Both the position numbers and the translations under genes were made by a program. The notes under the pieces are model-generated. The model made no database searches and was not told the DNA's origin. It was given only the letters and a program-made list of their open reading frames with translations. A DNA stretch of 64,000 nucleotides from RGIG4708 sp045538875 (GTDB lineage Bacteria; Bacillota; Clostridia; UMGS1810): positions 40,399 through 104,398 of the forward strand of contig JAZQEG010000024.1 in NCBI GenBank assembly GCA_045538875.1, written 5' to 3'. Shown in pieces: positions 49,740-59,210 of this stretch (its first letter is position 1; each line of letters begins with the position of its first letter).

Positions 49740-51619
49740 TGAAAACATTTGCTCAGTTAGATGCTAAAATATGCAGCTGTACAGATGCACTTGCAAGCAA
49801 AATAGACGGTTCTAATGGCAAGAGGGCTATTCTTCTTTGCGGAGGTACAGGATGCCTTTCTTCAGACTCGATGAATATTAAACAAAAGTTTGAACAGCTT
49901 GTTGAAAAAAATAATATGGGCGACAAAGTAACAGTTAACATTGTTGGTTGCTTTGGATTTTGCTCGCAGGGGCCTTTTGTTAAAATATTCCCCGAGGATA
50001 CACTTTACCGCCTTGTAAAAATAGAAGATGTTGACGAAATATTTGAAAAAGATATTTTAAACGGCGAAATTGTAGAGCGACTTCTTTATGTAGAGCCGCT
50101 TACAAACCAAAAGGTTGCAAAACAGGAAGATATTAACTTTTACAAAAAGCAAAAACGTATTGCACTTCACGGTTGCGGCGTAATCAACCCCGAAGATATC
50201 AACGAAGCAATGGGAGAGGGTGCTTTTCAAGGTCTTAAAAGAGCACTTTCGATGGACCCTAAAGATGTTATTGATGAAGTTTTGGCAGCGGGGCTTCGCG
50301 GTCGTGGCGGTGCAGGCTTTCCTACAGGCCGTAAATGGTCTTTTGCATATGCCAACCAGGCAGATCAAAAATATGTAGTATGTAACGGTGACGAAGGTGA
50401 CCCGGGTGCATTTATGGACCGTTCTATCCTCGAGGGTAACCCTTTTGCAGTACTTGAGGGTATGATGATTGCTGGTTATGCAATTGGCGCAACCGAAGGT
50501 TATTTTTATGTACGTGCCGAGTACCCAATAGCTGTTAACAGACTACAAAATGCTATAAATCAGATGAACGAAATGGGCATCCTCGGCGAAAATATAATGG
50601 GTACAGGCTTTAGCTTTCAGGCGCATATACGCCTTGGTGCAGGTGCATTTGTATGCGGTGAGGAAACTGCGCTTTTAAACTCTATTGAGGGTAAAAGAGG
50701 TATGCCTCGTCCGCGTCCTCCGTTCCCTGCAGTTAAAGGCCTTTGGGGCAAGCCTACCATTGTTAACAATGTAGAAACACTCGCTTGTGTTCCTTACATT
50801 CTTCGTGAAGGTGCAGCTGCTTTTGCCGAGTGTGGCACCGAAGGTTCAAAAGGTACAAAGGTATTTGCTCTCGGCGGTAAAGTAAATAATGTCGGCCTTG
50901 TAGAAATTCCTATGGGTACTACACTTCGTGAGCTTATTTACGATATTGGCGGCGGTATCCCCAACGGCAAAAAATTTAAAGCTATTCAGACAGGTGGTCC
51001 TTCAGGCGGATGCCTTACTGAAGAGAGCCTTGACGAGCCAATTGATTTTGACAACCTTGTTGCAAAAGGCTCAATGATGGGTTCAGGCGGTGCTATCGTA
51101 ATGGATGAGGACAACTGCATGGTTGATGTTGCAAAGTTTTATATGGAATTTATCTGCGACGAATCCTGCGGTAAATGTTCTCCTTGCCGCATAGGCACAA
51201 AAAGAATGCTCGAAATCCTAACCCGAATTACCGAAGGTAAAGGCACAATGCAGGATCTTGAAGAACTTGAAGAGCTTGGAACACATGTTCAGAAAAACTC
51301 TCTTTGTGCTCTCGGACAAACTGCTGCCAACCCTATTATTTCAACTCTCAAGCACTTTAAAGATGAATATCTCGCTCACATAGTAGACAAAAAATGTCCT
51401 GCAAAAGTATGTAAAAAGCTTATTTCTTACACAATTGTTCAAGACAACTGCTTTGGCTGCGGTGTATGTGCAAAAGCTTGTCCTGTTGGATGTATAGAGC
51501 GTACAGATTATATTGCTCCGGGCAAAAAACTTGCATCATTCCAGATTGATGCAAACAAATGTGTTAAATGCGGTGCTTGTATGGCTACATGTAAATTTAA
51601 AGCAATTGTACAAAAGTAA
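49739..51619 (+). CDS. NADH-dependent hydrogenase, NuoF-like flavin subunit
   Basis: 626 residues, HydB type. An N-terminal [2Fe-2S] thioredoxin-like domain (LCGGTGCLSS, VGCFGFCSQGP), the NuoF core with FMN/NADH sites (GLRGRGGAGFPTGRKW, GDEGDPGAFMDR), a [4Fe-4S] site (SCGKCSPCRIGTKR), and a C-terminal 2x[4Fe-4S] ferredoxin (CFGCGVCAKACP, CVKCGACMATC). This architecture is that of bifurcating hydrogenases, where NADH and ferredoxin electrons meet at this subunit. Confidence 0.93.
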   Translation: MKTFAQLDAKICSCTDALASKIDGSNGKRAILLCGGTGCLSSDSMNIKQKFEQLVEKNNMGDKVTVNIVGCFGFCSQGPFVKIFPEDTLYRLVKIEDVDEIFEKDILNGEIVERLLYVEPLTNQKVAKQEDINFYKKQKRIALHGCGVINPEDINEAMGEGAFQGLKRALSMDPKDVIDEVLAAGLRGRGGAGFPTGRKWSFAYANQADQKYVVCNGDEGDPGAFMDRSILEGNPFAVLEGMMIAGYAIGATEGYFYVRAEYPIAVNRLQNAINQMNEMGILGENIMGTGFSFQAHIRLGAGAFVCGEETALLNSIEGKRGMPRPRPPFPAVKGLWGKPTIVNNVETLACVPYILREGAAAFAECGTEGSKGTKVFALGGKVNNVGLVEIPMGTTLRELIYDIGGGIPNGKKFKAIQTGGPSGGCLTEESLDEPIDFDNLVAKGSMMGSGGAIVMDEDNCMVDVAKFYMEFICDESCGKCSPCRIGTKRMLEILTRITEGKGTMQDLEELEELGTHVQKNSLCALGQTAANPIISTLKHFKDEYLAHIVDKKCPAKVCKKLISYTIVQDNCFGCGVCAKACPVGCIERTDYIAPGKKLASFQIDANKCVKCGACMATCKFKAIVQK

Positions 51620-51636
51620 TTGGAGGGATATCAGAT

Positions 51637-53403
51637 ATGGCTAAAATTAATATAAAAATTGAAGGTGTCTCTTATCAGGTAGATGAAGGCTTAACAATCC
51701 TCGAGGCTGCAAAAAAATGCGGCTATGAGATTCCTTCACTTTGTGCATTTAATCACGGCGAATGCTCAAATGGTTCTTGCCGTGTATGTTTGGTAGAGGT
51801 TAAGGGTGCAAGAGGCCTTGTGGCATCTTGTGTGTACCCTGTAAATGAAGGTATGGAAATTTATATCTCAACACCTGCTGCATCACAGGCACGCCGTGCA
51901 TCTGTAGAGCTCCTTTTATCAAACCACAATCAAAATTGCCAGCAGTGTGACAAAAACGGTCAGTGCGAACTTTTAAATGTTGCATATATTACAGGCGCAA
52001 GGGAAGGCAAATATCAGGGTACAAAAACTCCTGTAACTCTAGACCAACTCACACCTTCTATTGTTAGAGATACTTCAAAATGTATTCTTTGCGGACGATG
52101 CGTTGCAAGGTGTGAAAATGCTCATGGACTTGGCATTCTTGGCTTTGAAAACAGAGGCTTTAAAACAATTGTTGCACCTGCCGAAAATCGCTCTATGGCT
52201 AACTCGCCATGTATACTTTGCGGTCAGTGTGTAAGTGTATGTCCTACAGGCGCCCTTATGGAAAAGAGCGAAATTGCACTCATTGACGAAGCAATGAAAG
52301 CTGGCAAATATGTTGTTGTACAAACAGCACCTGCAGTCCGTGCAGCTCTTGGTGAAGAGTTTGGTATGCCAGTTGGTACAGCTGTTACAGGCAAAATGGT
52401 TGCAGCTCTCAAACGTCTTGGCTTTAACAAAGTATACGATACAAACTTTGCAGCCGACCTTACAATTATGGAAGAGGGCACAGAGCTTCTTTCACGAATT
52501 AAAAATGGCGGCGTTCTCCCAATGATTACATCATGCTCACCAGGCTGGATAAACTATGCAGAATATAACTATGGTGACCTTTTACCTCATCTTTCGAGCT
52601 GCAAGTCACCTCATCAGATGCAGGGTGCTATTATAAAATCATATTATGCACAAAAAAATGGCATAGACCCAAAAGATATTTTTGTGGTATCTATTATGCC
52701 TTGTACTGCAAAAAAAGATGAAAAAGAGCGACCACAAATGCAAAAAGACGGCATTAAGGATGTAGATGCAGTTCTTACAACACGCGAGCTCGCTCGTATG
52801 ATAAAGCGTGCAGGTATATTGTTTACCAAACTCCCTGATGAAGAATTTGACCAGGATTTAATGGGCGATTACACAGGTGCAGGTGTTATATTTGGTGTTA
52901 CAGGTGGCGTTATGGAAGCGGCACTTCGAACAGTTTATTTTGTACTCACAGGTAAAGAGCACGATGCTATCAAGTTTGAACAGGTACGCGGCTTTGACGG
53001 CATCCGTGAAGCATCAATTGACATTAACGGCACAGTTGTAAATGTTGCAATAGCTCACGGTATGAAAAATGCAAAGGTGTTGCTTGACGATATCCGTGCA
53101 GGCAAATCAAAATATCACTTTATTGAAGTTATGGGTTGCCCGGGCGGTTGTATTGCAGGCGGCGGTCAGCCAATTATCCGACCTTGCTTTCTTCCTAATG
53201 AGGATGATGATATTCTTGACACCTACAAGCAAAAAAGAGCAAATGCTCTCTACAGCGAAGACGAAAGACTCACTCTCCGTCAGTCACACAACAACCCTCA
53301 AATCAAAAAGTTGTATGATGATTTCCTCGGCGAGCCAAACTCGCATAAAGCTCACGAGCTTTTGCATACAACATACAGCGCAAGAGTTGGTTTTAACGAT
53401 TAA
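51637..53403 (+). CDS. [FeFe] hydrogenase catalytic subunit
   Basis: 588 residues, HydA of group A3 build. A [2Fe-2S] domain (CAFNHGECSNGSCRVC), a His-containing cluster motif (HNQNCQQCDKNGQC), two [4Fe-4S] motifs (CILCGRCVARC, CILCGQCVSVCPTG), then the H-cluster signatures: L1 TSCSPGW, L2 MPCTAKKDE, L3 MGCPGGCIAGGGQP. The TSCSPGW form (Ser in place of the second Cys) is common in bifurcating trimeric enzymes. Third gene of the operon; GGAGGG upstream. Confidence 0.95.
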   Translation: MAKINIKIEGVSYQVDEGLTILEAAKKCGYEIPSLCAFNHGECSNGSCRVCLVEVKGARGLVASCVYPVNEGMEIYISTPAASQARRASVELLLSNHNQNCQQCDKNGQCELLNVAYITGAREGKYQGTKTPVTLDQLTPSIVRDTSKCILCGRCVARCENAHGLGILGFENRGFKTIVAPAENRSMANSPCILCGQCVSVCPTGALMEKSEIALIDEAMKAGKYVVVQTAPAVRAALGEEFGMPVGTAVTGKMVAALKRLGFNKVYDTNFAADLTIMEEGTELLSRIKNGGVLPMITSCSPGWINYAEYNYGDLLPHLSSCKSPHQMQGAIIKSYYAQKNGIDPKDIFVVSIMPCTAKKDEKERPQMQKDGIKDVDAVLTTRELARMIKRAGILFTKLPDEEFDQDLMGDYTGAGVIFGVTGGVMEAALRTVYFVLTGKEHDAIKFEQVRGFDGIREASIDINGTVVNVAIAHGMKNAKVLLDDIRAGKSKYHFIEVMGCPGGCIAGGGQPIIRPCFLPNEDDDILDTYKQKRANALYSEDERLTLRQSHNNPQIKKLYDDFLGEPNSHKAHELLHTTYSARVGFND

Positions 53404-53420
53404 CAATAAGTATTATAAAA

Positions 53421-53450
53421 CAAAAAGCAGAGGTTTTTCCTCTGCTTTTG
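53421..53450. terminator. Terminator between hydA and hydF
   Basis: CAAAAAGCAGAGG, TTTTT loop, CCTCTGCTTTTG between convergent operons. Confidence 0.82.
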
Positions 53451-53451
53451 T

Positions 53452-54654
53452 TTATTTTAATAGTTTTTTTACATCAGGAAATATTTCAAGTGCTCTATCT
53501 AAAATTCCTTTAATGTGGGCAATTGCAACGCCATAGTTAACAATAGGTATATTGGCATCCTTTGCTTTTAAAATGCGGTGCTGCATTTCTGCCTGGTTAA
53601 GCATACATCCGCCACAGTGAACAATCAAACTATAATCCGATAAATCATCTGGAAACTCTCCACCCGAAGTAAAGTCAAATTGTAAATCATTTCCCGAAAA
53701 GTCTTTTATCCATTTTGGCAATTTTACCGTTCCTATATCACCGCATTGGCGGTGGTGGGTACATCCCTCCGAAATTAAAATTTTGTCGCCGTCACAAAGC
53801 TTATTAAGCATTGCTGCACCTTGTACCAAAACCTCCAGCTCGCCTTTGTAGCGTGCAAACAAAATAGAAAAAGATGTAAGAGTAATATCTTTTGGTACGA
53901 TTTTTGCCACTTCGCCAAACACTTGCGAATCGGTAACAACCATTTTTGTTGTTTTTGCAAGTGCTTTAAGAGTGCCATCTAACTGCTCGGGCTGGCAAAC
54001 AACAGCCGTACAGCCTGCATCCAAAATATCTCTTATTGTTTGTTGCTGTGGAAGTATTATTCTTCCTTTGGGAGCTGACTCATCTATTGGTGTAACAAGC
54101 ACAACAATATCTTGTTTTTGCAGCAAATCGCTTATGAGCTTTTTGTTGTTATCGCGTGTTTTTGCAATGTCTGCAAGCATCTGTTTTAAAGCATTTATAT
54201 TATAATTGCTTTTTGCGCTTACCCATATATTGTGCTCGTCGGCAGTTGGCGCAACCGATATCAAGTCGCTTTTGTTGTGCACAATAATAAATGGTATGTT
54301 TTTGTTTTTTAGCTCATTTACAAAATCTGCTTCTAAATTATCAAGGCCATTTTGTGCATCTGATACCAAAACTGCAATATCGGTTTTTGCAAGTATCTGT
54401 TGTGTTTTTTCTACACGGAGCAGTCCAAGCTCACCTTCGTCATCAAAGCCCGGTGTGTCAATTATTACCACGGGCCCAAGGTGCAACAGCTCCATTGCTT
54501 TTTTTACAGGGTCTGTTGTAGTCCCTTTAATGTCAGACACAACGCTCATATTTTGCCCTGTAATTGCATTTACAACACTTGATTTACCTGCATTGCGTTT
54601 GCCAAAAAATGCAATATGCACTCTTTCGCCGCTTTGAGTAGCTTGCAAACTCAT
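53452..54654 (-). CDS. hydF: [FeFe] hydrogenase maturation GTPase HydF
   Basis: 400 residues. GTPase domain with P-loop GKRNAGKSS (residues about 17-25), switch DTPGFDDEG and NKSD; the C-terminal cluster-binding domain has the metal ligands CTHHRQCGDIG and CGGCMLN. HydF is the scaffold that assembles the 2Fe subcluster and hands it to HydA. It overlaps hydG by 4 nt. Confidence 0.95.
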   Translation of the reverse strand: MSLQATQSGERVHIAFFGKRNAGKSSVVNAITGQNMSVVSDIKGTTTDPVKKAMELLHLGPVVIIDTPGFDDEGELGLLRVEKTQQILAKTDIAVLVSDAQNGLDNLEADFVNELKNKNIPFIIVHNKSDLISVAPTADEHNIWVSAKSNYNINALKQMLADIAKTRDNNKKLISDLLQKQDIVVLVTPIDESAPKGRIILPQQQTIRDILDAGCTAVVCQPEQLDGTLKALAKTTKMVVTDSQVFGEVAKIVPKDITLTSFSILFARYKGELEVLVQGAAMLNKLCDGDKILISEGCTHHRQCGDIGTVKLPKWIKDFSGNDLQFDFTSGGEFPDDLSDYSLIVHCGGCMLNQAEMQHRILKAKDANIPIVNYGVAIAHIKGILDRALEIFPDVKKLLK

Positions 54655-56126
54655 ATTTCTACCCGCTTTCTTTTTGCGTCGTTACTGTTTTTTGTTGCAT
54701 TAAAGCTTCGTATATACTCAATTTGCTGTTTTGCAATTTCACGACTTTTTTGTTTTGGAATATTGTTAAGCTCCTTATCAACAATGTTTGTACCAAGGGC
54801 TTTTGTTTCCTTACTTGCGTAATCTTCCAAATATTCTGTAAGTGTCATAAGTGCATTTGGCAGGCAACAGTTGCTAATTTGCCCCGTTTTGCAAAGGCTC
54901 ATAAATCTGTCACCCGTTCTGCCAAGTCGGTAGCAAGCAGTGCAAAATGATGGTATGTGACCATTTTTAATAAGCCAGTTAATAACTTCATCTAAACTTC
55001 GCTGGTCCGACACATCAAACTGCTCAGTATCGTGAGGACGCTCATCTTTGGTATATCCGCCAACCGATGTTCGCGAGCCTCCGCTTATCTGCGATACACC
55101 AAGGTGCAAAAGCTTGCTTCTTACGCTTTCGGTTTCTCTGGTAGAAATAATAATTCCTGTATATGGTACAGCAAGGCGTATGCAGGCAGTAATTTTGGCA
55201 AATGTATCATCATCAATGCCATTGTCAAAATCGTCGGGATTTATGTCGTCGGCCTTTTTGAGCCTTGGTACACTAATGGTGTGTGGCCCTACGCCAAATT
55301 TTGCTTCCAGATGCTCTGCGTGCATTAAAAGGCCGGCAAATTCATATTTGTAAAGCTCCAGCCCAAAAAGTACACCAAGGCCAACATCATCTATGCCACC
55401 CTCCATAGCTCTGTCGTGAGCCTCGGTGTGATATGCGTAGTTGCTTTTTGGGCCGGTGGGGTGGAGTGCCTCATAGCTTTCTTTATGATAAGTTTCCTGA
55501 AAAAGTATATATGTGCCGATACCTGCATCTTTAAGCTTGCGGTAGTTTTCTACGGTGGTTGCGGCAATGTTTACATTTACACGGCGGATGTCACCGTTTT
55601 TGTGGTGCACGCTGTAAATTGTGTTTATGCTCTCAAGCACATATTCAAGTGGGCAGTTTACAGGGTCTTCGCCTGTTTCAATAGCAAGGCGCTTGTGTCC
55701 CATATCCTGAAGTGCAACAACTTCATTTCGTATTTCCTCCTGAGTTAGTTTTTTGCGGGGGATTGTTTTATTTTTTAGGTGATACGGGCAGTACACGCAT
55801 CCGTTTACGCAGTAGTTAGATAGGTAAAGCGGTGCAAATATAACAATTCTGTTGCCGTAAAATGCTTTTTTGATTTCTGCAGCAATGTCATATGTTTTTT
55901 TAATTTTGTCGGGCAGGTCGCAGGCAAGGAGCACCGATGCCTCCCTATGTGTAAGACCTTCGCAGTGCCAGCCATCTGGTGTTTTGCGTGGGCGTGCTTT
56001 TTCAAGCAAGCTGTCTATAAGCTCTGTGTTGTGCTTGTTAGCCTCGGCATATTCAATTGTTGCCCTTATTTCTTCGTCATTTATAAATTCTTCTGCTTTT
56101 GATGATTTTGGGTCATAAACAGCCAT
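54651..56126 (-). CDS. hydG: [FeFe] hydrogenase maturase HydG
   Basis: 491 residues, a radical-SAM tyrosine lyase that makes the CO and CN- ligands. Radical-SAM motif NYCVNGCVYCPYH near residue 105; the C-terminal second cluster is bound by CTACYR and SNCC, with the long spacer typical of HydG. It separates HydG from ThiH. It sits between hydE and hydF in one minus-strand operon. Confidence 0.95.
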   Translation of the reverse strand: MAVYDPKSSKAEEFINDEEIRATIEYAEANKHNTELIDSLLEKARPRKTPDGWHCEGLTHREASVLLACDLPDKIKKTYDIAAEIKKAFYGNRIVIFAPLYLSNYCVNGCVYCPYHLKNKTIPRKKLTQEEIRNEVVALQDMGHKRLAIETGEDPVNCPLEYVLESINTIYSVHHKNGDIRRVNVNIAATTVENYRKLKDAGIGTYILFQETYHKESYEALHPTGPKSNYAYHTEAHDRAMEGGIDDVGLGVLFGLELYKYEFAGLLMHAEHLEAKFGVGPHTISVPRLKKADDINPDDFDNGIDDDTFAKITACIRLAVPYTGIIISTRETESVRSKLLHLGVSQISGGSRTSVGGYTKDERPHDTEQFDVSDQRSLDEVINWLIKNGHIPSFCTACYRLGRTGDRFMSLCKTGQISNCCLPNALMTLTEYLEDYASKETKALGTNIVDKELNNIPKQKSREIAKQQIEYIRSFNATKNSNDAKRKRVEI

Positions 56127-56141
56127 TTTTTGTACTTCCTT

Positions 56142-57209
56142 TCACTTATTAGATAGTTGTATTTTGTGTATATCGCCGCGTGCAACTACAATATTGCAAC
56201 CAATGGATTTTATCCTTTTTTCAAGCTCGCATTTACATTCTCCTGCCTCAGCGCCGTCACATAACTTGTTGTTGTAAAGCATATATTTTTTTCGGTTTTG
56301 TTTGGGCGAAAGATTGGGCATAACCACATTTGCTCCTGAGAGTATGCCCTTTTCTCTGCCAACAGGGTCAATTGTACCAAGAGCTGTGGTTGCAGGCAAA
56401 AGTATGTTAGGTTGTATAAGCCTTATCAAGCTTAACAGCAAACATGTAAGCTCCACCGAGCCTGCGGGCATATTGGCAAAAACAGTATCCTTGTGAGGAA
56501 TAAACGGGCCTATCCCACACATATCGGGCTTAAATTCCTCTATAAATTTAAGCTCGCGTGCAAGCATCTCGTTTGTTTGATAGGGAGCACCAACCATAAA
56601 TCCGCATCCTACCTGAAATCCTATTTGTCTTAGATTTGTCAGGCACTCTATTCTGTTTTCAAAACACATTTGCGTTGGATGAAGTTTGTTGTAATGCTCT
56701 TTTGTGGCAGTTTCGTGTCGCAACAGATATCTGTCTGCACCTGCATCCTTTAACTTTTTGTAGCTGTCAAAGCTACGCTCGCCAAGTGACAGTGTAATTG
56801 CACAGTCGGGATATGCTGACTTTATTGAATATACTATATCAGTTATTACTTCGTCACTAAAATATCCGTCTTCGCCACCCTGCAAAACAAAAGTACGAAA
56901 ACCCAATTTGTACCCCTCATCACAACATTTTAGTATGTCTTGCTTTTCAAGCCGATATCTTGTGCAGTTTGTGTTGCTTTTTCGTATTCCGCAGTAGTAG
57001 CAATCATTTTTGCATATATTGCTTATTTCGATAAGCCCGCGTATAAACACACTGTTCCCGTAATATTGTTGTTTTGCCTCAACTGCCTTTTTTGCAACAT
57101 ATTTTGCAAAATTGCTGTCATATTGTGTAATTATTGCAAGGTATTCATCTTGCAAAAGGTGATGCTCCTTTTTAAGCTTGTCTGCAAGATTATAAACATT
57201 ACTGCTCAT
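56142..57209 (-). CDS. hydE: [FeFe] hydrogenase maturase HydE
   Basis: 355 residues, a BioB-like radical-SAM enzyme needed for the dithiolate bridge of the H-cluster. Motif ISNICKNDCYYCGIR near residue 65; ATTALGTIDPVGREKG and GANVVMPN are HydE-type. It overlaps the regulator gene upstream by 11 nt and precedes hydG by 15 nt. Confidence 0.95.
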   Translation of the reverse strand: MSSNVYNLADKLKKEHHLLQDEYLAIITQYDSNFAKYVAKKAVEAKQQYYGNSVFIRGLIEISNICKNDCYYCGIRKSNTNCTRYRLEKQDILKCCDEGYKLGFRTFVLQGGEDGYFSDEVITDIVYSIKSAYPDCAITLSLGERSFDSYKKLKDAGADRYLLRHETATKEHYNKLHPTQMCFENRIECLTNLRQIGFQVGCGFMVGAPYQTNEMLARELKFIEEFKPDMCGIGPFIPHKDTVFANMPAGSVELTCLLLSLIRLIQPNILLPATTALGTIDPVGREKGILSGANVVMPNLSPKQNRKKYMLYNNKLCDGAEAGECKCELEKRIKSIGCNIVVARGDIHKIQLSNK

Positions 57210-57459
57210 TGCAAATCACTCCCGAAAATGCGGTTTTTGCACTTACACCCTGCAATTTCCCTATCTTTCCTGCCAGTGTTGATATTTTGTCCTGTGGTGC
57301 ATCAATTGCAATGCTTATAATGTTAATGTTTTTTTGACGGTAGGGTACACCCATTCGGCCTATAATATATTCGCCATATTCATGAAGTATGCTGTTGAGT
57401 TTTTCCACAGAGTCTTTGTGCTCAACTATTATGCTTATTACTGCAACTCTTGTTTGCAT
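57199..57459 (-). CDS. TM1266-family iron-only hydrogenase system regulator
   Basis: 86 residues, an ACT-like/NikR-C-like small protein (RVAVISIIVEHKDSVEKLN, GRMGVPYRQKNINIISIAID). Members regularly lie with hydEFG and are thought to be regulators; the ligand is unknown. ATG 57459 is used as GGAGGT precedes it; the longer frame is not supported. First gene of the maturation operon. Confidence 0.88.
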   Translation of the reverse strand: MQTRVAVISIIVEHKDSVEKLNSILHEYGEYIIGRMGVPYRQKNINIISIAIDAPQDKISTLAGKIGKLQGVSAKTAFSGVICNEQ

Positions 57460-57591
57460 AAAAACCTCCCATAACAAAAAACATGCCTCAATTCGTAAAA
57501 AGGGCACGTCAAACATATAAATATATCAATTAAAAAACATATTTGTCGCAGCCTTTCACGCAGAAAATCTTTGTGTCAGGATTACATAATT

Positions 57592-57620
57592 ATTTTACAA
57601 TTTTTATGTGTAATTGTCAA
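57592..57620 (-). promoter_or_regulatory. Promoter of the maturation operon
   Basis: Minus strand TTGACA, 17 bp, TAAAAT, about 130 bp ahead of the TM1266-type gene. Confidence 0.75.
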
Positions 57621-57673
57621 CTATAATTGGTTTTGCAAAATCCTTAAAATTTTATAAAACATCCAAGCATATA

Positions 57674-57702
57674 TTGACAAATGGGCACAGTTGATTTATA
57701 AT
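57674..57702 (+). promoter_or_regulatory. Promoter of the antiporter gene
   Basis: TTGACA, 17 bp, TATAAT: full consensus. Confidence 0.85.
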
Positions 57703-57725
57703 TACAAAGGTTTTGATTTTATAGC

Positions 57726-57772
57726 TTTATCCGACAAAAAACAGGGCTAAATCCCTGTTTTTATTGGATAAA
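57726..57772 (+). promoter_or_regulatory. Leader hairpin before the antiporter, possible attenuator
   Basis: TTTATCC/GGATAAA outer stem around AAAAACAGGG-CTAAAT-CCCTGTTTTTA. The inner stem with its T tract looks like an intrinsic terminator in the 5' leader. Confidence 0.5.
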
Positions 57773-57800
57773 TAGTTTTTGGAAAGAAGATGAAGTTTTT

Positions 57801-59099
57801 ATGAACACATTACTATCAGTATCTGTTGCCTTGCTTGCAGGCCTTATTATGACAAGAGTGTTTAAACCTCTTAAGTTGCCTGCTGTAACAGCATACTTAA
57901 TTGCCGGCGTGCTAATTGGCCCATATTGCCTTGGCGCTTTTGGCATTGAAGGCCTTGGATTTGCAACATCAGAGGCTGTTGCAGGGCTCTCCCTCGTATC
58001 CGAAGTTGCTCTTGGGTTTATTGCATTTTCTATAGGTAATGAATTCCGACTTTCAGATTTAAAAAAGACAGGTAAACAAGCTTTAGTAATTGGTATATTT
58101 CAGGCACTCGTTGCAACCTTGTTTGTAGATTTGGCATTGTTTGCAGTACATAAAATTATGCCCGACAAGCTTACACTCCCCCAAACTCTCACACTAGGTG
58201 CAATTGCAACAGCTACTGCTCCTGCTGCAACTCTTATGGTTGTGCGTCAGTACAAAGCTGATGGCCCGCTCACAAAGCTGCTTTTGCCCATAGTTGCACT
58301 TGATGATGCAGTTGGTCTTATAGTTTTTGCAGTTTCCTTTGGTGTAGCAAAAACCCTTGTTACAGGCAATGTGGATATGTTTTCTATTATAGTTAACCCA
58401 ATTGTTGAAATTGTTTGCTCTCTAACACTTGGTGCAATAATGGGGTGGATATTAACCCAGCTCGAAAAGCTTTTTAATTCAAACACAAATCGTCTTAATA
58501 TGTCTATTGCGTTTGTGTTTTTAACAGTTGCACTTTCTATGATGGATTTTAGCATTGGTGCACTTCACATCAGCTTTTCTTCATTGCTTGTATGTATGAT
58601 GCTGGGTACAATATTTTGTAACATCTGTCCTCTCTCTCACGACCTTATGGAAAAAACGGACAGATGGACATCTCCGCTTTTTGCTCTCTTTTTTGTAATA
58701 AGCGGTGCAGAGCTTGGGCTTTCGGTATTTGGCGACTGGGCAATAGTTGTAATAGGTGTTGTATATATTCTGTTCCGCTCACTTGGCAAATACATTGGTT
58801 CATATGCAAGTGCAAAAGCTACAAAATGTTCACCAAGTATTTGCAAATACCTTGGTATAACACTTTTGCCTCAGGCAGGTGTTGCTCTTGGTATGTGTGC
58901 AACAGCAATGCAGCTTGGTGATGAGGGCAACCTTATACGCAACATAACTTTGTTTGCAGTGCTTATTTACGAACTTTTCGGACCAATTTTTACAAGATGG
59001 GCACTTACAGCTGCGGGTGATATCAAGCCAAAATCTCACGAGGTTGAAAACAGAAGAAAAATCAAGCTTGATATGGCAAAAAATTTAAGTAAAGAGTAA
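57801..59099 (+). CDS. CPA2-type cation:proton antiporter
   Basis: 432 residues with about 12 hydrophobic helices. The Na+/H+ exchanger fold is seen in KLPAVTAYLIAGVLIGPYCLG, VALGFIAFSIGNEF, ATATAPAATLMVVRQYKADGPL and VALDDAVGLIVFAVSFG (the ion-site aspartates). No TrkA-N domain is attached, so it is shorter than KefB/C. Ion specificity is not clear. Monocistronic with a leader hairpin. Confidence 0.9.
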   Translation: MNTLLSVSVALLAGLIMTRVFKPLKLPAVTAYLIAGVLIGPYCLGAFGIEGLGFATSEAVAGLSLVSEVALGFIAFSIGNEFRLSDLKKTGKQALVIGIFQALVATLFVDLALFAVHKIMPDKLTLPQTLTLGAIATATAPAATLMVVRQYKADGPLTKLLLPIVALDDAVGLIVFAVSFGVAKTLVTGNVDMFSIIVNPIVEIVCSLTLGAIMGWILTQLEKLFNSNTNRLNMSIAFVFLTVALSMMDFSIGALHISFSSLLVCMMLGTIFCNICPLSHDLMEKTDRWTSPLFALFFVISGAELGLSVFGDWAIVVIGVVYILFRSLGKYIGSYASAKATKCSPSICKYLGITLLPQAGVALGMCATAMQLGDEGNLIRNITLFAVLIYELFGPIFTRWALTAAGDIKPKSHEVENRRKIKLDMAKNLSKE

Positions 59100-59113
59100 C
59101 CGCATAACTATTA

Positions 59114-59146
59114 GGATGCAACAATTTATTTGTTGCATCTTTTTTA
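59114..59146 (+). terminator. Antiporter terminator
   Basis: GATGCAACAA, loop, TTGTTGCATC followed by TTTTTT. Confidence 0.85.
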
Positions 59147-59210
59147 TTTGTATATTGACATTTATGTGCTTTACAAATTACAATAAAAATATAAGTAAGG
59201 AGGTTTTACT

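Larger units (their letters stand above)
57460..57800. other. Divergent promoter region hydE operon / antiporter
   Basis: 340 bp without a gene, holding the minus-strand maturation promoter (57592-57620), the plus-strand antiporter promoter (57674-57702) and the antiporter leader hairpin (57726-57772). No Rex-type dyad is seen here, unlike the structural operon. Confidence 0.65.
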
